Under the pieces are notes generated by a model. That model had not been told where the DNA came from. It made no database searches and saw only the letters and a program-made list of their open reading frames with translations. A program made the position numbers and the translations under genes. From Clostridium algoriphilum (GTDB lineage: Bacteria; Bacillota; Clostridia; Clostridiales; Clostridiaceae), in NCBI RefSeq assembly GCF_020443705.1, contig NZ_JAIZZK010000020.1, positions 19,419-83,418 of the forward strand: DNA of 64,000 nucleotides, read 5' to 3'. The stretch's first letter is position 1. Every line of letters begins with the position of its first letter. Of this stretch, positions 1 to 8,893 are shown one piece after another.

Positions 1-240
1 AGTTTAAAATATATTTCTCGTGTAGTAAATAATGAGTTAGGAATTAAATATAATTTCCATTCTTTAAGGCATACGCATGCCACCATTCTTTTAGAAGGTG
101 GCGCAGTTCCAAAAGATATTCAAGAAAGACTTGGACATAGCAAGATAGCCACCACTATGGATACTTATTCTCATGTAACCTTAAAAATGAAAAATGATAC
201 TGTAAATATTCTTGAAAATATATTTGCCACCCAAAAATAA
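1..240 (+). CDS. Tyrosine recombinase/phage-type integrase, C-terminal end (5' truncated by window)
   Basis: The open frame enters from the left edge and ends at TAA 238-240, giving the last 79 residues of a tyrosine recombinase. Visible catalytic-domain motifs are HSLRHTHAT (the HxxR box), [11 protein letters not shown] (third conserved His) and MDTYSH, which holds the Tyr that attacks DNA. The family cuts and rejoins att sites of prophages and integrative elements. The catalytic core, including the first Arg, lies outside the window. The gene ends within 25 bp of a duplicated AAGGGTGGCA word, so an attachment site may lie just downstream. The rest of the element, if present, would be to the left. 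No mobile-element genes follow to the right. Confidence 0.9.
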   Translation, partial: SLKYISRVVNNELGIKYNFHSLRHTHATILLEGGAVPKDIQERLGHSKIATTMDTYSHVTLKMKNDTVNILENIFATQK

Positions 241-263
241 TTAAGGGTGGCAAAAGGGTGGCA
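226..263 (+). repeat. Hairpin plus direct repeat at the integrase 3' end
   Basis: GCCACCC at 226-232 can pair with GGGTGGC at 245-251. AAGGGTGGCA is repeated directly at 243-252 and 254-263. The hairpin has no T-run, so it is a poor terminator. The position immediately after an integrase gene suits an att core or integrase binding sites, but no partner att site is in the window. Confidence 0.4.
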
Positions 264-326
264 TATAGACAATTCGAAGGATTGTTTAACTGTAAAACCC
301 AGTTGTTTCAACGTTAGTTTGCATTA

Positions 327-740
327 TTATTCCACTTGCGTTATAAGTTTTCTCATAATATCCTTTAATTTAAGTTCTGTAGTATCTTCAGTGGCTATAA
401 TTATAATAATTTTTATGCAATTATCCGATTTATCCCATTTATAGGATTTAATATCCAATATAGCACCCTCAGGGACATTTTCTTCAATATCCATTGCTAT
501 TTCTTCAGCGAGTGATAGGTATTCTTCAAATAATTCATCCTCTGTTAAATCATTTAAATTACATTCACCTTCCATTAAGTCATTCAAGGTATTTATTTCT
601 ATACTTAAATTATATGCTAATATGTCATCTCTTTTAGAACCTTTGCTCATGTCCTTAATTACTTTAAATTCTGTGTTTTTATCAAGAGCATCTTTTATAT
701 CATTGCTTTCAACCATTTTATTATTAAACTCTACGTACAT
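327..740 (-). CDS. Hypothetical acidic protein, 137 aa
   Basis: I do not recognise this protein. It starts at ATG 740 behind a good AGGAGATG ribosome site and runs to 327. It has no signal peptide or membrane segment. The middle is strongly acidic (an EDELFEEYLSLAEE stretch) and predicted helical. The C-terminal part has a beta-like segment with five consecutive Ile residues. It lies 48 bp downstream of the SNF2 helicase gene on the same strand and may be co-transcribed, which would make it an accessory protein of that helicase. That link is inference from spacing only. Confidence 0.7.
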   Translation of the reverse strand: MYVEFNNKMVESNDIKDALDKNTEFKVIKDMSKGSKRDDILAYNLSIEINTLNDLMEGECNLNDLTEDELFEEYLSLAEEIAMDIEENVPEGAILDIKSYKWDKSDNCIKIIIIIATEDTTELKLKDIMRKLITQVE

Positions 741-788
741 TAATACATCTCCTCTTGGTGTTATATTTTTGTAATCAACACTACATAT

Positions 789-3734
789 CTAAAACCTAAA
801 TATCTCCAGAAGCTCTTCTTTTGTAAGCTTCCCCAAAGCATTGCTATTAGTTAATTCTCCTGTTATTACACTATCTATTAGATCCTTTTTATTCTCTTGA
901 AGTAAAATAATCTTTTCCTCAATAGTTCCCTTAGCAACCAATTTAATTACTTGAACAATGTTTCTTTGTCCAATTCTATGAGCTCTATCTGTTGCTTGAT
1001 TCTCAACCGCAGGATTCCACCAGGGGTCAAAATGAATAACTAAGTTAGCCGATGTTAAGTTAAGTCCTGTACCCCCTGCCTTTAGAGAGATTAAAAATAC
1101 TTTTTTATCCGGGCTATCATTGAATTCATTTACCAGTTTAATTCTGTCTTTAGATTTTGTTTTACCATCTAGATAAAAATAAGAAATTCCTTTTCCCACT
1201 AAATCCTTTCCGATATTTTTAAGGACTGACGTAAATTGAGAAAATAATAACACCTTTCCCTGTCCATCTAAATGCTTTTGAATAAGCTGAGTCGCGATTT
1301 TTAGTTTTCCGCTCCCCCCCTCATATTCAGTTAATACAATCGCTGGATCTAGGCATATTTGTCTTAACCTAGTTAAATAAGAAAATACCTCTATTTTACC
1401 CCCATCATCATTTTTAATTTTATCGCGGGCGAGCTTAATATAAGATTTATATACACCCTTCTGAACTGTTGTCATCTCGACTAAAAATACCTTTTCTATT
1501 TTATCTGGCAATTCTTTAAGCACTTCTTTTTTAGTTCTTCTTAATAGGAACGGTTTAATTAGCGACTTAAGTTCTTCTAAATGAATTTTTTTCCCATATG
1601 TGAATTTTGATTCAAATACTTCTCTAGTAAATAAGTATTCCGGTATTACAAAATCAAAGATAGACCAGAGCTCTGTTAAGTTGTTTTCAATCGGAGTTCC
1701 TGTTAGTGCAAATCTTACCTTCGCTTTAATTGATTTAATTATCTTTGCGTTTTGTGCTAGATAATTTTTTATGTTTTGTGCTTCATCTATTATGCAATTT
1801 TCAAAATTGATATTTTCATATAACTTTATGTCCATCCTTAAAGTTCCATATGTTGTTAGTATTATATCATAATCCTCTAGACTAGTAATTAATTTAAGCC
1901 TTTGGCGTTTTACTCCATGGACAATTGCAACCCTTAAAGAAGGTGCAAATTTCTCTATTTCCGCCTTCCAATTGTATATTAAGGATGTTGGACTAATAAT
2001 AATAGATTTTTTACTTTGCTGGGATAATAGAAATGCTATTATTTGAATAGTTTTACCAAGACCCATTTCGTCTGCCAGTATTCCACCAAGACCTAATATA
2101 CTTAGACTCTTAAGCCATTTAAATCCATCAATTTGGTATTTTCTAAGTGTAGCATTTAAGGTGATTGGTAGACTTATATCTAAATTATTTAGGTAATCGT
2201 AACTATCTTCTATATTCTCTAGCAATTTAGCACCTTTAATAAACTGAAGGTGTTTCTCTTTTATAATATTTTCTAAGTATAATGCTTTAGCTTTACCTAA
2301 TTGCATTAAGCTAGTTTCTATCTTTTCATTTGTATTTAAGACTCCTATTAAATTAAAAAAGTTACGGACTCCATCGTCTTTAAAATCAAGAAAATTATTG
2401 TTATTTGTTTTATAAAATCTTTCATTTTGCTTATATGAGGCGAATGCATCATTTAATTCTCCATTCTCTATGTCATATATTTTATAAGAAAAATCATAAC
2501 ATCCTCCACTATATTTAATTTCTGCTTTTATAGAATTGGAACCAAATATGTTCATTTGTTTAAGGCCATTTCCAAATGTAACATTTCCAATGGAATGTAG
2601 ATTATTTTCACTCCTACTTAAAATATCAAATAATTCAATGTCGCCACCTATAAACAATAACCTCTCATCTCGTTTTATAAATCTAAATCTCTCTAGTTCC
2701 ATAAATATTCTATCTTCTTTTTTATAGTTACGTATAATGTTATTTTTAAATTTATTATCTTTTAATATGTTAATTTTCTTATTACCATAAATTACGTTTA
2801 TATCACAATAAATATCTTTCCCTATCTGATAAATATAAAACTCTGGTTTTATATATTTTGCAGCAAAAGTTTTTACCTCATCACTAATACTAATATCGCT
2901 TGAGATACTACTTAAAAATGTAATAAGTTTATCATAGTTTTGTATATCAACGTGATACAAAATTTCGCCATTTTCTCTTAACTTTCCACATAGAACATTA
3001 TATTTATCAATTTGATTTTTAGATGGTAGATATAACATCCAATTGAACAAATATACGCTATTTTGATCATTCAAAGATACTGGGAACCGCTTATGCGTTG
3101 TTATAACAAAAAAATCATTTCTTTTTTTCAATGTAAAGCTTAGGGGTAAATCGCTATTCACTATTGGTGCTTCAAACTCAAAACTATCATGGTTTAACTT
3201 AATTTTCTTATCATTAATCCCGTCCAGAAAAAGTCTCAAATCATTAGGTTTAATTTTTATTTTCTCTTTACCTATGGCATATTGAGCTTCGTAATATGTT
3301 GGTATTTTTGAAACGATACGAACGAGCTTTATAATATTGTTTGTGCCTTGCTTATTTAAGCTATTCTCTTTAATCTTATGTGTTTTTTCATTTTTATTAT
3401 CATTGTTTTTGCTGGCTAAACTGAAAAAATTATATGCTGTAGCTGTTAGATGGCTACACATAAATAGATAGCCACTTGTAGAAAGTTCTTTAAAATCCTC
3501 ACAAGTACATTTTATACTATCTAATTTTTTCTTTTTTATATCTATTTTTATATACGTGTTTAACTCACTTGATTTAGTACTATTAGTAACACATCCATAT
3601 ATATGATATAAATCCTCGATTTTTTTTGTCTTAATCTTAATAACTAACCCGCTATTAAACGCCTTTTCCCCCTCAATTCTCATTCGGCTAGAAGATGATT
3701 TAAATAGTATACTTTGTAACTCTTTTAACTTCAA
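789..3734 (-). CDS. SNF2-family helicase/ATPase with N-terminal SWIM zinc finger
   Basis: A 981-residue superfamily 2 DNA translocase. The N-terminus carries a SWIM zinc finger (Cys76, Cys78, Cys93, His95). A bacterial SNF2-associated region fills the middle. The C-terminal motor has motif I DEMGLGKT near residue 550, motif II DEAQ, motif III LTGTPIENNLTELWS and motif VI TDRAHRIGQ. Such proteins move along duplex DNA by ATP hydrolysis and are thought to remodel protein-DNA or transcription complexes. The start is TTG at 3734, chosen because GGAGGTGA lies seven bases upstream and no better ATG is near. A second SNF2 gene at 28812-31835 uses a separate SWIM protein. No nuclease, methylase or other defence gene is adjacent. 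Confidence 0.93.
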   Translation of the reverse strand: MKLKELQSILFKSSSSRMRIEGEKAFNSGLVIKIKTKKIEDLYHIYGCVTNSTKSSELNTYIKIDIKKKKLDSIKCTCEDFKELSTSGYLFMCSHLTATAYNFFSLASKNNDNKNEKTHKIKENSLNKQGTNNIIKLVRIVSKIPTYYEAQYAIGKEKIKIKPNDLRLFLDGINDKKIKLNHDSFEFEAPIVNSDLPLSFTLKKRNDFFVITTHKRFPVSLNDQNSVYLFNWMLYLPSKNQIDKYNVLCGKLRENGEILYHVDIQNYDKLITFLSSISSDISISDEVKTFAAKYIKPEFYIYQIGKDIYCDINVIYGNKKINILKDNKFKNNIIRNYKKEDRIFMELERFRFIKRDERLLFIGGDIELFDILSRSENNLHSIGNVTFGNGLKQMNIFGSNSIKAEIKYSGGCYDFSYKIYDIENGELNDAFASYKQNERFYKTNNNNFLDFKDDGVRNFFNLIGVLNTNEKIETSLMQLGKAKALYLENIIKEKHLQFIKGAKLLENIEDSYDYLNNLDISLPITLNATLRKYQIDGFKWLKSLSILGLGGILADEMGLGKTIQIIAFLLSQQSKKSIIISPTSLIYNWKAEIEKFAPSLRVAIVHGVKRQRLKLITSLEDYDIILTTYGTLRMDIKLYENINFENCIIDEAQNIKNYLAQNAKIIKSIKAKVRFALTGTPIENNLTELWSIFDFVIPEYLFTREVFESKFTYGKKIHLEELKSLIKPFLLRRTKKEVLKELPDKIEKVFLVEMTTVQKGVYKSYIKLARDKIKNDDGGKIEVFSYLTRLRQICLDPAIVLTEYEGGSGKLKIATQLIQKHLDGQGKVLLFSQFTSVLKNIGKDLVGKGISYFYLDGKTKSKDRIKLVNEFNDSPDKKVFLISLKAGGTGLNLTSANLVIHFDPWWNPAVENQATDRAHRIGQRNIVQVIKLVAKGTIEEKIILLQENKKDLIDSVITGELTNSNALGKLTKEELLEIFRF

Positions 3735-3951
3735 TAAATCACCTCCATTTGAATAATACTCATAAGGTATCTATAATTAGATTAGCTGAAATTTACATGT
3801 TATAATAATTATAACACGTCCCAACAAGTTAGAATAAAAGTCAAATAAGTCAATTTTATGAATAATTTATGACTATTCTAAATTTTATAATCATATATCC
3901 ATATTATGATGCTTTTTATTACATATTTTGTATTCTTATACTGACACACAC

Positions 3952-3980
3952 TTGCCACAAATAGATAAACATGCTATAAT
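3952..3980 (+). promoter_or_regulatory. Promoter for the 3D-domain gene
   Basis: TTGCCA at 3952-3957 and TATAAT at 3975-3980 are 17 bp apart, a good vegetative sigma-A match. Transcription from here would give a leader of about 220 bases before the gene at 4208. Confidence 0.6.
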
Positions 3981-4117
3981 ATCATTACAATTATTTGTTA
4001 ATCCATATATTGGTATAGACATACATGAATCCCCTACTTCTCATGCATCTTTTGAGAGTATTTTTAGACGTATTATATATAAGAATACTGTAACTTGGGC
4101 ATCCGACATAAGTAGTT

Positions 4118-4172
4118 AAGCATCTTTAAAAAATAGACTAGAATATGAAATATCTATTTTTTGGAGATGCTT
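4118..4172 (+). promoter_or_regulatory. Long inverted repeat in the leader of the 3D-domain gene
   Basis: AAGCATCTTTAAAAAATAG (4118-4136) pairs with the arm at 4154-4172, 17 of 19 positions matching, around a 17-base loop. No T-run follows, so it is not a normal terminator. It ends 18 bases before the AGGAG ribosome site. It could control translation or stability. I could not match it to the ydaO/c-di-AMP class often found before such wall genes. Confidence 0.45.
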
Positions 4173-4207
4173 TGTACTGAAATTTAAAATAGGAGATGAT
4201 TATTATT

Positions 4208-5311
4208 ATGAAATTTATAAAAAATAAAAGGTTAAGAATTGCGACTGAATTAATGCTTGTAACAATAATTGCAACTTTAAGTATTTATGTATGTATTATA
4301 AGAAAAAACATCACAGTTGTTGTAGATGGCAGTCCAATTAATTTAGTAACTTACCAGAAAACTTTGGGCAGTGCATTAAAAAAATCTAATATAAATATAG
4401 ATGTAAAAGATAAGATTAATAAACCTTTAAATTCTAAAATAGTTGACAATGGAATTATAACTATTAATCGTGCTGTAAATATTAAAGTTTTTGTAGATAA
4501 TAAGGAACTTAATATAAAGTCTGCTGAAAAAAACGTTACTCAAATGTTAAGTTCACAAAAAATAGCGATAAAATCTAGTGATAAGGTTTCACCCTCTGTT
4601 CAAACGAAGTTAACCAAAGGCATGAATGTTAAAATAACGAGGGTTGATACAAAAACTATACAAAAATCAAGTCCCATTGATTTTAGTACTGTTTTTAAGA
4701 AAGATAATAAGATGGAAAAATCTAAAACTAATGTCTCCCAAAAAGGAGTAAAAGGCGAAAAAAAGATTACCTTAAATGTGACTTACGAAAATGGAAAAGA
4801 AGTAACTAGAAAAGTTGTTAAAGAAACTTTAGTTAAAAAACCTCAGAATAAAATTATAGTTCAAGGTAATTTAACAGCTACAACTTATTCAAGAGGACAA
4901 ACTTCAAAAACTTCTACAAATGTTATTAATGTAAAGGCTACTTCAAACAATGCTAAAAAGGTAAGCAGTGTTTATTCTTCTCCAAAAGCTGCTGAAAAAA
5001 CTAGTTCCAGAGGGTCATCAAGTACTTCCGGAAAGGTTCTTTCTGTAAAGTCCACTGCATATTCGGCATCGAATGGAATTACCGCCTCTGGAAGTAAGAC
5101 TGTACGTAATGTAGGTGGTTTTAGTACAATAGCTGTAGACCCTAATATAATTCCACTAGGAACTAAATTATATGTTGAAGGTTACGGAAATGCTATCGCC
5201 GCTGATACAGGATCTGCAATACAAGGCAACGTTATAGATTTGTTTTTTAATACTAATGCAGAGGCATGTAATTGGGGTGTAAGATACTTGAAAGTTCATA
5301 TACTTAATTAA
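4208..5311 (+). CDS. Secreted G5/3D-domain cell-wall protein (YabE-like)
   Basis: A signal-anchored protein of about 367 residues. A hydrophobic segment lies near residues 9-28. Two DUF348-type repeats follow (beginning ITVVVDGSPI and NIKVFVDNKE), then a G5-like module (around EKKITLNVTYENGKEVTRK), a Ser/Thr-rich linker and a C-terminal 3D domain. The 3D signature is visible as IPLGTKLYVEGYG, AADTGSAIQG and VIDLFF, with the three conserved Asp residues. In B. subtilis YabE and related resuscitation-type proteins this domain is a lytic transglycosylase-like fold acting on peptidoglycan. ATG 4208 was chosen over ATG 4196 because the latter directly abuts AGGAG. A terminator follows. Confidence 0.88.
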   Translation: MKFIKNKRLRIATELMLVTIIATLSIYVCIIRKNITVVVDGSPINLVTYQKTLGSALKKSNINIDVKDKINKPLNSKIVDNGIITINRAVNIKVFVDNKELNIKSAEKNVTQMLSSQKIAIKSSDKVSPSVQTKLTKGMNVKITRVDTKTIQKSSPIDFSTVFKKDNKMEKSKTNVSQKGVKGEKKITLNVTYENGKEVTRKVVKETLVKKPQNKIIVQGNLTATTYSRGQTSKTSTNVINVKATSNNAKKVSSVYSSPKAAEKTSSRGSSSTSGKVLSVKSTAYSASNGITASGSKTVRNVGGFSTIAVDPNIIPLGTKLYVEGYGNAIAADTGSAIQGNVIDLFFNTNAEACNWGVRYLKVHILN

Positions 5312-5330
5312 ATAAACCTATTATATTATA

Positions 5331-5368
5331 AAAAAGCTGCCACTGAAATTATTTCTGTGGCAGTTTTT
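5331..5368 (+). terminator. Intrinsic terminator after the 3D-domain gene
   Basis: CTGCCAC (5336-5342) and GTGGCAG (5356-5362) form a stem followed by TTTTTATTTT. Confidence 0.85.
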
Positions 5369-5474
5369 ATTTTATAAATCTTTATATTTAATTTAAAACT
5401 TGTTTTATGTATATTAATTAATAAATTTTTTATTATGTTCTTCTATGAGTGTATAAAAATGAGGGGGTAATTAT

Positions 5475-6365
5475 GTGTCATTAGATGTGTCGTCTGTTAT
5501 TAAAAAATTTGGTGAAAAAACTGTGGTAGACAACCTTTCTTTTAAAATAGAAAACCCAGGTGTATTTGGCTTGCTTGGTACAAATGGCGCAGGAAAAACC
5601 ACTACAATAAGAATGATCTTAGGAATACTTGAAAAGAATAGTGGAAGTATTGAGTGGAATGGATGTCCTGTTACAAGGGAAAGTGTTAAATTCGGATATC
5701 TACCGGAGGAGCGAGGGTTATATCCTAAGGCTAAAATAGTAGATCAACTTTCATATTTCGGAAAACTACGAGGTATGGATGGCAAAACAGTAAAAAAAGT
5801 TATAAATTATTGGTTTGACAGGCTTAAAGTCTCTGAATATTCAAACTACACCGCTGAGCAATTATCTAAAGGTAATCAGCAAAAAATCCAACTGATAACA
5901 GCACTGCTACATGATCCTGAATTGATTATTCTAGATGAGCCATTAAGTGGGCTTGATCCAGTTAATACTGATTTATTTAAGAGTGTAATTTATGAATTGG
6001 TTGAAAAAGGAAAGTTTATTATAATGTCTAGCCATCAAATGCAATCTATTGAAGATTATTGTCAAGACCTCATAATATTAAAAAATGGACAAACAGTTCT
6101 TAATGGAAACCTAAAACAAATAAAGTCCAGTTATGGAAGAACAAATCTTACAGTGAACTGCCAAGAGGAAATTGATGCTCTTATAAAAGACCAAGGCATA
6201 AATATTATATCAAAAAATGCTACTGGATATGAGCTTAAAATTAAATCTGATGAGCAAGCGTATAGTCTCCTTGAAAAGATTATAGCATCACAAATAAGAC
6301 TTGATAAATTTGAAATTCGTGAACCCTCTCTTCATGAAATATTTATTGAAAAGGTAGGTGAATAA
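5475..6365 (+). CDS. ABC transporter ATP-binding protein (NatA-like)
   Basis: A 296-residue ATPase subunit of an ABC-2 type exporter. Walker A is GTNGAGKTT near residue 38, the signature is LSKGNQQK near 132, Walker B is LIILDEPLSGLDP, and the H-loop His sits in SSHQM. The C-terminal extension is typical of NatA/EcsA-type ATPases. The start is GTG at 5475, seven bases after GAGGGGG; the overlapping ATG at 5473 stops after three codons. It lies two bases before its permease gene, so the two are translated together. The substrate (Na+, drug or peptide) cannot be told from sequence. Confidence 0.92.
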   Translation: MSLDVSSVIKKFGEKTVVDNLSFKIENPGVFGLLGTNGAGKTTTIRMILGILEKNSGSIEWNGCPVTRESVKFGYLPEERGLYPKAKIVDQLSYFGKLRGMDGKTVKKVINYWFDRLKVSEYSNYTAEQLSKGNQQKIQLITALLHDPELIILDEPLSGLDPVNTDLFKSVIYELVEKGKFIIMSSHQMQSIEDYCQDLIILKNGQTVLNGNLKQIKSSYGRTNLTVNCQEEIDALIKDQGINIISKNATGYELKIKSDEQAYSLLEKIIASQIRLDKFEIREPSLHEIFIEKVGE

Positions 6366-6367
6366 TA

Positions 6368-7630
6368 ATGAAAGGATTTTTTACTGTTTTAGGTTATACC
6401 TTTAAAGAAAACTCCAGAAAAAAGACATTTATTATTTCAACTATAATCACACTTATTTTAACCGTCGTGATAGTTAGTCTTCCCGCTATAATAAAAAGCT
6501 TTGATAATGATAATAAAATTAAAACTGAGCAAACCTCATCAAACTACAAAAATAAAGGAGTTATCTTTGTAGTTGATTCCAAAGATATTGTTAAAGGAAA
6601 CCTAAATAAACTTGGCTCTAGTTTTCCACAATACAAATTTAAGTCTGAAACTCCAAGTAACATAAAATTGCTTAAAGATAAGGTAAAGAATACAGAAAAT
6701 AACGCTCTTCTAATTTTTGATGAGAAAAATGGCGTGCCAACTTTCAACTATATAGTTAAACAATCTGGCAGTGGTCTAGATCCTGCCCAGCTAAGCCAAT
6801 TTACAAAAAGCATCTTTGTAACGGACTTATTAAAAAAAGCTAATGTATCTGATGATATATCACAAATGCTACAAAGTGATGTTACCTTTAACGTAAGCGA
6901 ACTAGGAAAAGGAAAAGTGAGTAGCTCTATATCAAGTATGGCTATAAGTATGTTACTATTCTTTTCAATTTATTATTATGGTTATGGGGTAGCTATGTCT
7001 ATAGCTTCTGAAAAAACTTCAAGAGTAATGGAACTTCTTGTAACCTCAACAAAACCTTCAATAATAATTCTTGGTAAAAGTGCTGCTATGGGTCTGCTTG
7101 GTTTAGTTCAACTATTCATGGTTGTGTGTACAGGCATGCTAACTTACAAATTAACTTTTCCCCGAAATTTTTCAATAGGAGGCCAGGCACTTGATTTTTC
7201 TAGTTTTACGCCTTTTAGTGTTGTAATGATAGTTATATACTTTATATTGGGATATTCCCTATATGCTATGATGAATGCGGTTGCTGGGGCCACAGTTAGT
7301 AAGGCCGAAGATGTTAATTCAGCACTTATGCCTATCTCTTTTATATCCATAGCTGCATTTTATGTCGGAAATTTTTCACTTGCAGTACCAAATGGAACTG
7401 TAGCAATTGTATCATCTATTATTCCATTTTCAGCTCCTTTCTCCATGCCTTCTAGAATTTTAGCTACAGAAGTTCCCGTTTGGCAAATATGGACCTCTGC
7501 ATTCTCTTTGGTACTAACAATTATTTTTATAGCTTGGATATCAATAAAAATATACTCCTCTGCTATCCTTCATTATGGTAAGCGACTAAAAATGAAAGAT
7601 TTATTAAAAATGTCAAATAACAATAAGTAA
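6368..7630 (+). CDS. ABC-2 type permease (NatB-like)
   Basis: A 420-residue membrane partner of the preceding ATPase. It has one N-terminal membrane segment near residues 20-42, a large extracytoplasmic loop of about 140 residues, then five or six C-terminal membrane segments. That arrangement is standard for NatB/YhaP-type ABC-2 permeases. The EKTSRVMELLVTS motif after the first membrane segment of the C-terminal group is the usual coupling helix of this family. A 12-bp hairpin follows the stop. Confidence 0.9.
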   Translation: MKGFFTVLGYTFKENSRKKTFIISTIITLILTVVIVSLPAIIKSFDNDNKIKTEQTSSNYKNKGVIFVVDSKDIVKGNLNKLGSSFPQYKFKSETPSNIKLLKDKVKNTENNALLIFDEKNGVPTFNYIVKQSGSGLDPAQLSQFTKSIFVTDLLKKANVSDDISQMLQSDVTFNVSELGKGKVSSSISSMAISMLLFFSIYYYGYGVAMSIASEKTSRVMELLVTSTKPSIIILGKSAAMGLLGLVQLFMVVCTGMLTYKLTFPRNFSIGGQALDFSSFTPFSVVMIVIYFILGYSLYAMMNAVAGATVSKAEDVNSALMPISFISIAAFYVGNFSLAVPNGTVAIVSSIIPFSAPFSMPSRILATEVPVWQIWTSAFSLVLTIIFIAWISIKIYSSAILHYGKRLKMKDLLKMSNNNK

Positions 7631-7640
7631 AATACTAGTG

Positions 7641-7671
7641 ACAGCTAATAATATATCAAATTATTAGCTGT
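7641..7671 (+). terminator. Hairpin after the ABC exporter pair
   Basis: ACAGCTAATAAT (7641-7652) pairs perfectly with 7660-7671. The T-run after it is weak, so termination may be partial. Confidence 0.55.
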
Positions 7672-7718
7672 AGCTAATTTTACACTTGTAATTTGCCCTC
7701 TGGGTGACCCCTTTCAAT

Positions 7719-7747
7719 TTGACATACTGATCAAGATATAGTAAAAT
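7719..7747 (+). promoter_or_regulatory. Promoter of the queuosine operon
   Basis: TTGACA (7719-7724) and TAAAAT (7742-7747) are separated by 17 bp. This places transcription start about 15 bases before the riboswitch aptamer. Confidence 0.7.
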
Positions 7748-7769
7748 TTATAAATATAAAACCTAAATA

Positions 7770-7810
7770 AGACAGTTCTAAACCATCCTGTCTCTAAACA
7801 AAACTAGGAC
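7770..7810 (+). promoter_or_regulatory. preQ1-I riboswitch aptamer
   Basis: The P1 stem is AGACAG (7770-7775) with CTGTCT (7788-7793). The loop TTCTAAACCATC and the A-rich tail CTAAACAAAACTAGGA match the preQ1 class I fold, in which the tail forms the H-type pseudoknot with the loop. It precedes genes for preQ0 synthesis, which independently supports the call. The tail word AAAACTA (7799-7805) can instead pair with TAGTTTT (7828-7834) in the terminator. Ligand binding should therefore release the terminator, giving an OFF switch. Confidence 0.92.
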
Positions 7811-7812
7811 GT

Positions 7813-7838
7813 AACTACCGTTTTAGGTAGTTTTTTTG
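7813..7838 (+). terminator. Riboswitch-controlled terminator
   Basis: ACTACC and GGTAGT flank a GTTTTA loop and are followed by seven T. It starts four bases after the preQ1 aptamer and 45 bases before the first gene. Confidence 0.88.
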
Positions 7839-7882
7839 TTCTGCGAGGTTTATACTTTTTTTATTTTTTAGGAGGATTTATT

Positions 7883-8893
7883 ATGAAGAAAATAGGTTTA
7901 ACAACTACCGTTCCAGTAGAGGTTCTCATTGCAGCAGGGTATACCCCTATTGATTTAAATAATATATTTATAACATCTAACGACTACATGAAATATATAG
8001 ATATTGCAGAAAAAGACGGTTTTCCTAGAAGTTTGTGTACTTGGATAAAGGGAATTTATGGAGCATGCATACAAAACGACATAAAAGAAATAGTTGGAGT
8101 TGTCGAGGGTGAATGTTCTAATACAAAAGCTCTTATTGAAGTTCTTGAGTTAAGAGGAATAAAGGTTTATCCATTTTCCTACCCACACAGTCACAAAGTG
8201 CAAGACGTAGAACATGAAATGAATAAATTCATGAATGTCTTTAAAGTAACAATAGAAGAAGTTGAATTGGTTAGAAACAGACTTAACAAAATTAGAGCCT
8301 TAACTAAAGAAATTGATGAATTAACATATATAGATAATAAAGCAACAGGTTTTGAAAACCATTTGTATCAGGTAAGTTCAAGTGATTTTAATGGTGATAT
8401 AGACGGTTTTGAAAAAGACTTAAAAAATACCATTACTAATATTAAAAAGAGAAATCCTATTATTAGGAAGTTACGCCTAGGTTACATTGGGGTTCCTCCT
8501 ATGACTTGCGATATATATGAATTTGTTGAAGATCTTAATTCAAGTTTTGTTTACAATGAGGTTCAAAGAGAATTTGCATTCCCAAGGGCTGATAAAGCTT
8601 TAAATATATATCAGCAATATTTTGACTATACTTATCCTTATGATACGCAGTTTAGAATTGTAGAATTACAAAAGCAAATTGATCAACGTCGTTTAGATGG
8701 AATAATTCACTACACACAAGCATTTTGCTATAGAGCAGTGTCAGATATTGTTTTAAAAGAAGAATTAGATATTCCCATATTAAATGTAGAAGGTGACAAA
8801 TTAAATTCTCTAGATGCAAGAACAAAACTTAGGTTAGAAGCCTTTCTTGATATGTTACTAGATTTAAAGGAGGCTAAAAAATGCGAGTCTTAG
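7883..8893 (+). CDS. 2-hydroxyacyl-CoA dehydratase / double-cubane-cluster reductase family protein in a que operon
   Basis: A 336-residue protein of the HgdB/FldB/BcrC/YjiM superfamily. The N-terminus (TTTVPVEVLIAAGYTPIDL) is the family's typical opening. Cys52, Cys78 (EGECSNT) and Cys282 (TQAFCYRAV) sit where the family's iron-sulfur ligands lie; Cys62, Cys209 and Cys334 are further cysteines. Members receive electrons from an ATP-driven activator and carry out difficult reductions: radical dehydration of 2-hydroxyacyl-CoA, arene reduction, or small-molecule reduction in double-cubane proteins. Its own activator follows with a 13-base overlap. It is the first gene after a preQ1 riboswitch, so a role in queuosine metabolism rather than amino-acid fermentation is inferred. 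It is shorter than most relatives (about 370-420 aa), and no alpha-subunit partner is present. Confidence 0.85.
   Translation: MKKIGLTTTVPVEVLIAAGYTPIDLNNIFITSNDYMKYIDIAEKDGFPRSLCTWIKGIYGACIQNDIKEIVGVVEGECSNTKALIEVLELRGIKVYPFSYPHSHKVQDVEHEMNKFMNVFKVTIEEVELVRNRLNKIRALTKEIDELTYIDNKATGFENHLYQVSSSDFNGDIDGFEKDLKNTITNIKKRNPIIRKLRLGYIGVPPMTCDIYEFVEDLNSSFVYNEVQREFAFPRADKALNIYQQYFDYTYPYDTQFRIVELQKQIDQRRLDGIIHYTQAFCYRAVSDIVLKEELDIPILNVEGDKLNSLDARTKLRLEAFLDMLLDLKEAKKCES

Noticed and set aside
3928..4119. 63-codon open frame upstream of the 3D-domain gene
   Set aside because: It starts at TTG without a ribosome site and overlaps the promoter (TTGCCA-N17-TATAAT); it shows no motif.
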